Assembly (NCBI RefSeq): GCF_001571225.1
Contig: NZ_BCTJ01000001.1
Coordinates: 480,876-544,875 of the forward strand
Direction of reading: 5' to 3'
From: Hydrogenophaga palleronii NBRC 102513
GTDB lineage: Bacteria > Pseudomonadota > Gammaproteobacteria > Burkholderiales > Burkholderiaceae_C
Length of the DNA stretch: 64,000 nt
Below, piece after piece: positions 62,026 to 64,000 of the stretch (its first letter is position 1; every line of letters begins with the position of its first letter). The notes below the pieces were generated by a model. That model searched no databases. It worked only from the letters and a program-made list of their open reading frames with translations, and was not told the DNA's origin. Both the position numbers and the translations under genes were made by a program.

Positions 62026-63213
62026 ATGGACCGACGAGAACTGATTTTGGGCGCTCTTGCCAGCGGCCTCTACACGTCGCCTGCAACGGCGAACTCCGAC
62101 AAATGGGGAAAAGCAGCTGGCTACCCGTCAGGGATGCGTTCGGGCTTGAACCGAGCACCCGAAACGCGGGTTGGCAATTACTCCGGTGGCTATGAAAACC
62201 TGTTGCCACACAACAAGATTGCCAATGGCGACGGTGTGTTCACGCTGGCTCGTCAACCAGCCGACTTGTCGTATCGATGGGGCTTGTTCAGGAAGACCCC
62301 CGACGAGTACATGAGGTCTTGGCCAATCACCGGCCTGCTCATTGCCAGAGACAAGCAGATTCTCCTGGAGTCGTACGGATTTGAACGCAACGAATCCATG
62401 CGATTCACCAGTTGGTCGATGGCCAAAAGTGTGACGTCACTGCTTCTTGGCGTTGCACTCGACCAAAAGCTCATAGGCTCCTACGATGACCACGCCAGCA
62501 AGTACGTCCCCGAGCTGGAAGGAACCTTGCATGGCAGTGTGACCTTGCGAAATCTGAGCAACATGTCCAGCGGAGCCGACGTGCTGCATGAAAGAGACAA
62601 CCACACCATCTATCCAAGAGCCTTGCTTGGCCCGCATGCGAGTATTCGAGAGACCGTAAAAAGCTGGAATGCTCGCCGCGAAGAGCAAGGTCGAACATTC
62701 AACTACAACGAGCTGAGCCCACTGACGCTGGGCATGGTTCTGAGACAGGTAAGCGGGAAATCACTTGCCCAATACTGCGAAGACGTTCTCTGGAAGCCTC
62801 TCGGCGCAGAGGCCGCCGCCACCTGGATGACCGACCCCGAGAAGAACGAGTTCAATTGCATCGGCATCGGCGCCATCTTGAGAGATTGGGCGCGGCTCGG
62901 TTTTCTGATGGCCGATTCTGGCGTTGCCAACGGCACACAAATCGTCAGTCAGAGCTGGATACGGGAATGTTGCAGTTGGGGCCCACAGGACAAGCACACC
63001 AGGTTCGGCTACGCGGGCCCGAACTTCGGCTACAAGGCCCACATGTGGCATGCCAACAGGGAAGGTACACGACCCTTCTTCAACGGACACCACGGACAGC
63101 GCGTCATCGTCGACATACCAACGAAAACCGTGCTCGTTCAAACTGCCGTTGACCATGATGGGTCCTGGCAACCTGAACTGTTTGCCCTGTTCGATGCTGT
63201 GACACGGATGTAG
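62026..63213 (+). CDS. Serine hydrolase of the beta-lactamase/CubicO type
   Basis: A 395-residue exported enzyme. The N-terminus MDRRELILGALASGL is a Tat-like or Sec signal. The nucleophile motif S-M-A-K is at residues 131-134 (TSWSMAKSVTSLLLG). The second motif is FNYNELSP (Tyr227); the usual YxN has Glu at the last position, as in 6-aminohexanoate-dimer-hydrolase-like members. NGHHGQRV near residue 350 corresponds to the third (KTG-like) motif, here HHGQ. Substrate unknown: ester or amide. It is the main gene of the lower-GC islet; AT-richer codons than the flanks. Confidence 0.85.
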   Translation: MDRRELILGALASGLYTSPATANSDKWGKAAGYPSGMRSGLNRAPETRVGNYSGGYENLLPHNKIANGDGVFTLARQPADLSYRWGLFRKTPDEYMRSWPITGLLIARDKQILLESYGFERNESMRFTSWSMAKSVTSLLLGVALDQKLIGSYDDHASKYVPELEGTLHGSVTLRNLSNMSSGADVLHERDNHTIYPRALLGPHASIRETVKSWNARREEQGRTFNYNELSPLTLGMVLRQVSGKSLAQYCEDVLWKPLGAEAAATWMTDPEKNEFNCIGIGAILRDWARLGFLMADSGVANGTQIVSQSWIRECCSWGPQDKHTRFGYAGPNFGYKAHMWHANREGTRPFFNGHHGQRVIVDIPTKTVLVQTAVDHDGSWQPELFALFDAVTRM

Positions 63214-63271
63214 ACATCGTGCTGATGCTCAGCCCGGCCAAACCTCTTTGGCATAGAGAACCGTGACTAGG

Positions 63272-63766
63272 CTAGAGCCAGCGACGCACGCGGGAAACAT
63301 AGGAGTCGAAAGCGCTACCAAATCGCGCACGCAAGGCGCTCTCCTCGGGCTTGATTTGAAACTCGTTGAGATAGACGACGAAGAGCGGCAGCACGACGAA
63401 GGCGGTCAATTTGCCGAGGTACAGCGCAAGCGCGAGCAGCACCATTAGAAAGCCCAGGTACATGGGGTTTCGGGTCACGCGGTAGATGCCACCGACGACC
63501 AATGAGGACGCCGCATCGGGCGTGCGTGGATCCACCGTCGTGCGGGATTGTCGAAAGGCGCCCACGCCCGCGAAGCAGATGGCCAGGCCGGTGGCCAGAA
63601 CGACGGCGCAGAGAATCCCATGCCAGGCCCCACTCCTAGGAAACTCCACCCAGCCAGGCAGGCCGTACATCAATGCGGCGGCGAGCGCCGTCAGCGCCAA
63701 TGGCGGAACTTTCAGGGCCAGTACCCTGGTGGCTTGGGAACGGGTGGAATCGTTTTTGGTCATCAT
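63272..63766 (-). CDS. Isoprenylcysteine carboxylmethyltransferase-like membrane protein
   Basis: A 164-residue integral membrane protein of the ICMT/PEMT group. Hydrophobic segments lie at about 20-40, 50-70 and 110-145. The SAM-binding core is GGIYRVTRNPMYLGFLMVLL, with RNPMY typical of the family, and NEFQIKPEESALRARFGSAFDSYVSRVRRWL is the conserved C-terminus with E-E and YxxRV. Bacterial substrates are unknown. ATG at 63766 is chosen over an upstream extension; its ribosome-binding site is weak. Confidence 0.85.
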   Translation of the reverse strand: MMTKNDSTRSQATRVLALKVPPLALTALAAALMYGLPGWVEFPRSGAWHGILCAVVLATGLAICFAGVGAFRQSRTTVDPRTPDAASSLVVGGIYRVTRNPMYLGFLMVLLALALYLGKLTAFVVLPLFVVYLNEFQIKPEESALRARFGSAFDSYVSRVRRWL

Positions 63767-63866
63767 GGCCACGATGCTAAAGCCTGTAGTCCGTACAGGC
63801 TCAAGCCATCTTTTAAAGAATTTGACCGCCACATCTTCCACCCCTCACATCACGCGGTCCACAACG

Positions 63867-63889
63867 AAAAAGCCACCCCGAAGGGTGGC
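63867..63889 (-). terminator. Intrinsic terminator after the partial gene at the window end
   Basis: GCCACCC (63872-63878) and GGGTGGC (63883-63889) with a loop that reads TTCG on the minus strand, followed there by TTTTTCG. It lies 30 bases after the stop codon at 63920. Confidence 0.85.
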
Positions 63890-63919
63890 CCTGTCTCCTC
63901 TACCTGATGACAGCAAAAC

Positions 63920-64000
63920 TCAGTGGAACTGTTCTTCCGCGGTCGAACCCGTCAGTGCCTTCACGCTGGAAGAACCGCCCTGCATCACCGTGGTCATGTT
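63920..64000 (-). CDS. C-terminal end of an unidentified gene (runs off the window)
   Basis: The last 26 codons of an open minus-strand frame, ending ...STAEEQFH and TGA (63920-63922). The frame is open to the window edge and is followed by a textbook terminator, so a real gene is likely. Too little is visible to name the product. Confidence 0.55.
   Translation of the reverse strand, partial: NMTTVMQGGSSSVKALTGSTAEEQFH

Overview
The window is typical chromosomal DNA of a GC-rich betaproteobacterium, most likely a member of the Comamonadaceae (Hydrogenophaga-like). This is inferred from high GC content, protein style and gene order (recR-ybaB-dnaX beside ffs, pstSCAB-phoUBR beside ppx and ppk, rlmE-ftsH-folP-glmM, thrS-infC-rpmI-rplT-pheST-ihfA-merR-tRNA-Pro). 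No phage, transposase, CRISPR array or rRNA operon was seen.

Layout. 1-4.4 kb: the 5' part of rnhA, a YafS-like methyltransferase, divergent mltD, and an orphan ABC-type binding protein. 4.5-8.2 kb: a MAPEG protein and the recR-ybaB-dnaX group facing the 4.5S RNA gene. 8.6-12.3 kb: a META/DUF4377 lipoprotein, a pirin, a DOPA-dioxygenase-like protein and a BaiN/HI0933 flavoprotein. 12.3-18.3 kb: an AddA/AddB-like helicase-nuclease pair whose reading frames overlap by ATGA. 18.4-20.7 kb: trxA, rho and rpmE (type B L31). 20.8-22.6 kb: an ArnT-like membrane glycosyltransferase. 22.5-37.5 kb: a phosphorus-stress island. It holds pstSCAB-phoU-phoB-phoR, ppx, a histone H1-like protein, ppk-sixA, and an apparent operon of an OlsB-like acyltransferase, a PlcP/LpxH-like phosphoesterase and a GT4 glycosyltransferase. 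37.5-39.4 kb: a DOMON-like protein and a NamZ-type muramidase. 39.4-45 kb: a GNAT enzyme, glmM, folP, ftsH and rlmE. 45-52.4 kb: yhbY, prlC, a glutaredoxin-like protein, rpiA, pyrD, an L2HGDH-like oxidase and a DUF1996 protein. 52.5-60.8 kb: tRNA-Pro(GGG), a MerR regulator, ihfA, pheT, pheS, rplT, rpmI, infC and thrS. 61-63.2 kb: a lower-GC islet of two small unknown genes and a serine hydrolase. The end holds an isoprenylcysteine-methyltransferase-like protein and the last codons of an unidentified gene.

The strongest new points are regulatory. (1) thrS is preceded by a 13-codon leader peptide with four Thr codons, followed by three mutually exclusive RNA pairings and an intrinsic terminator, which is the layout of a classical transcription attenuator. 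(2) dnaX carries an uninterrupted run of nine A at codons 381-384, and both shifted frames stop within eight codons, so a short gamma subunit is probably made by slippage. (3) Four candidate PhoB boxes were found, upstream of pstS, ppk, the H1-like gene and the OlsB-PlcP-GT4 operon. They suggest that phosphate uptake, polyphosphate turnover, membrane-lipid replacement and a nucleoid protein are controlled together. (4) infC starts with the rare codon ATA. All functions are from reading the sequence; no database search was possible.
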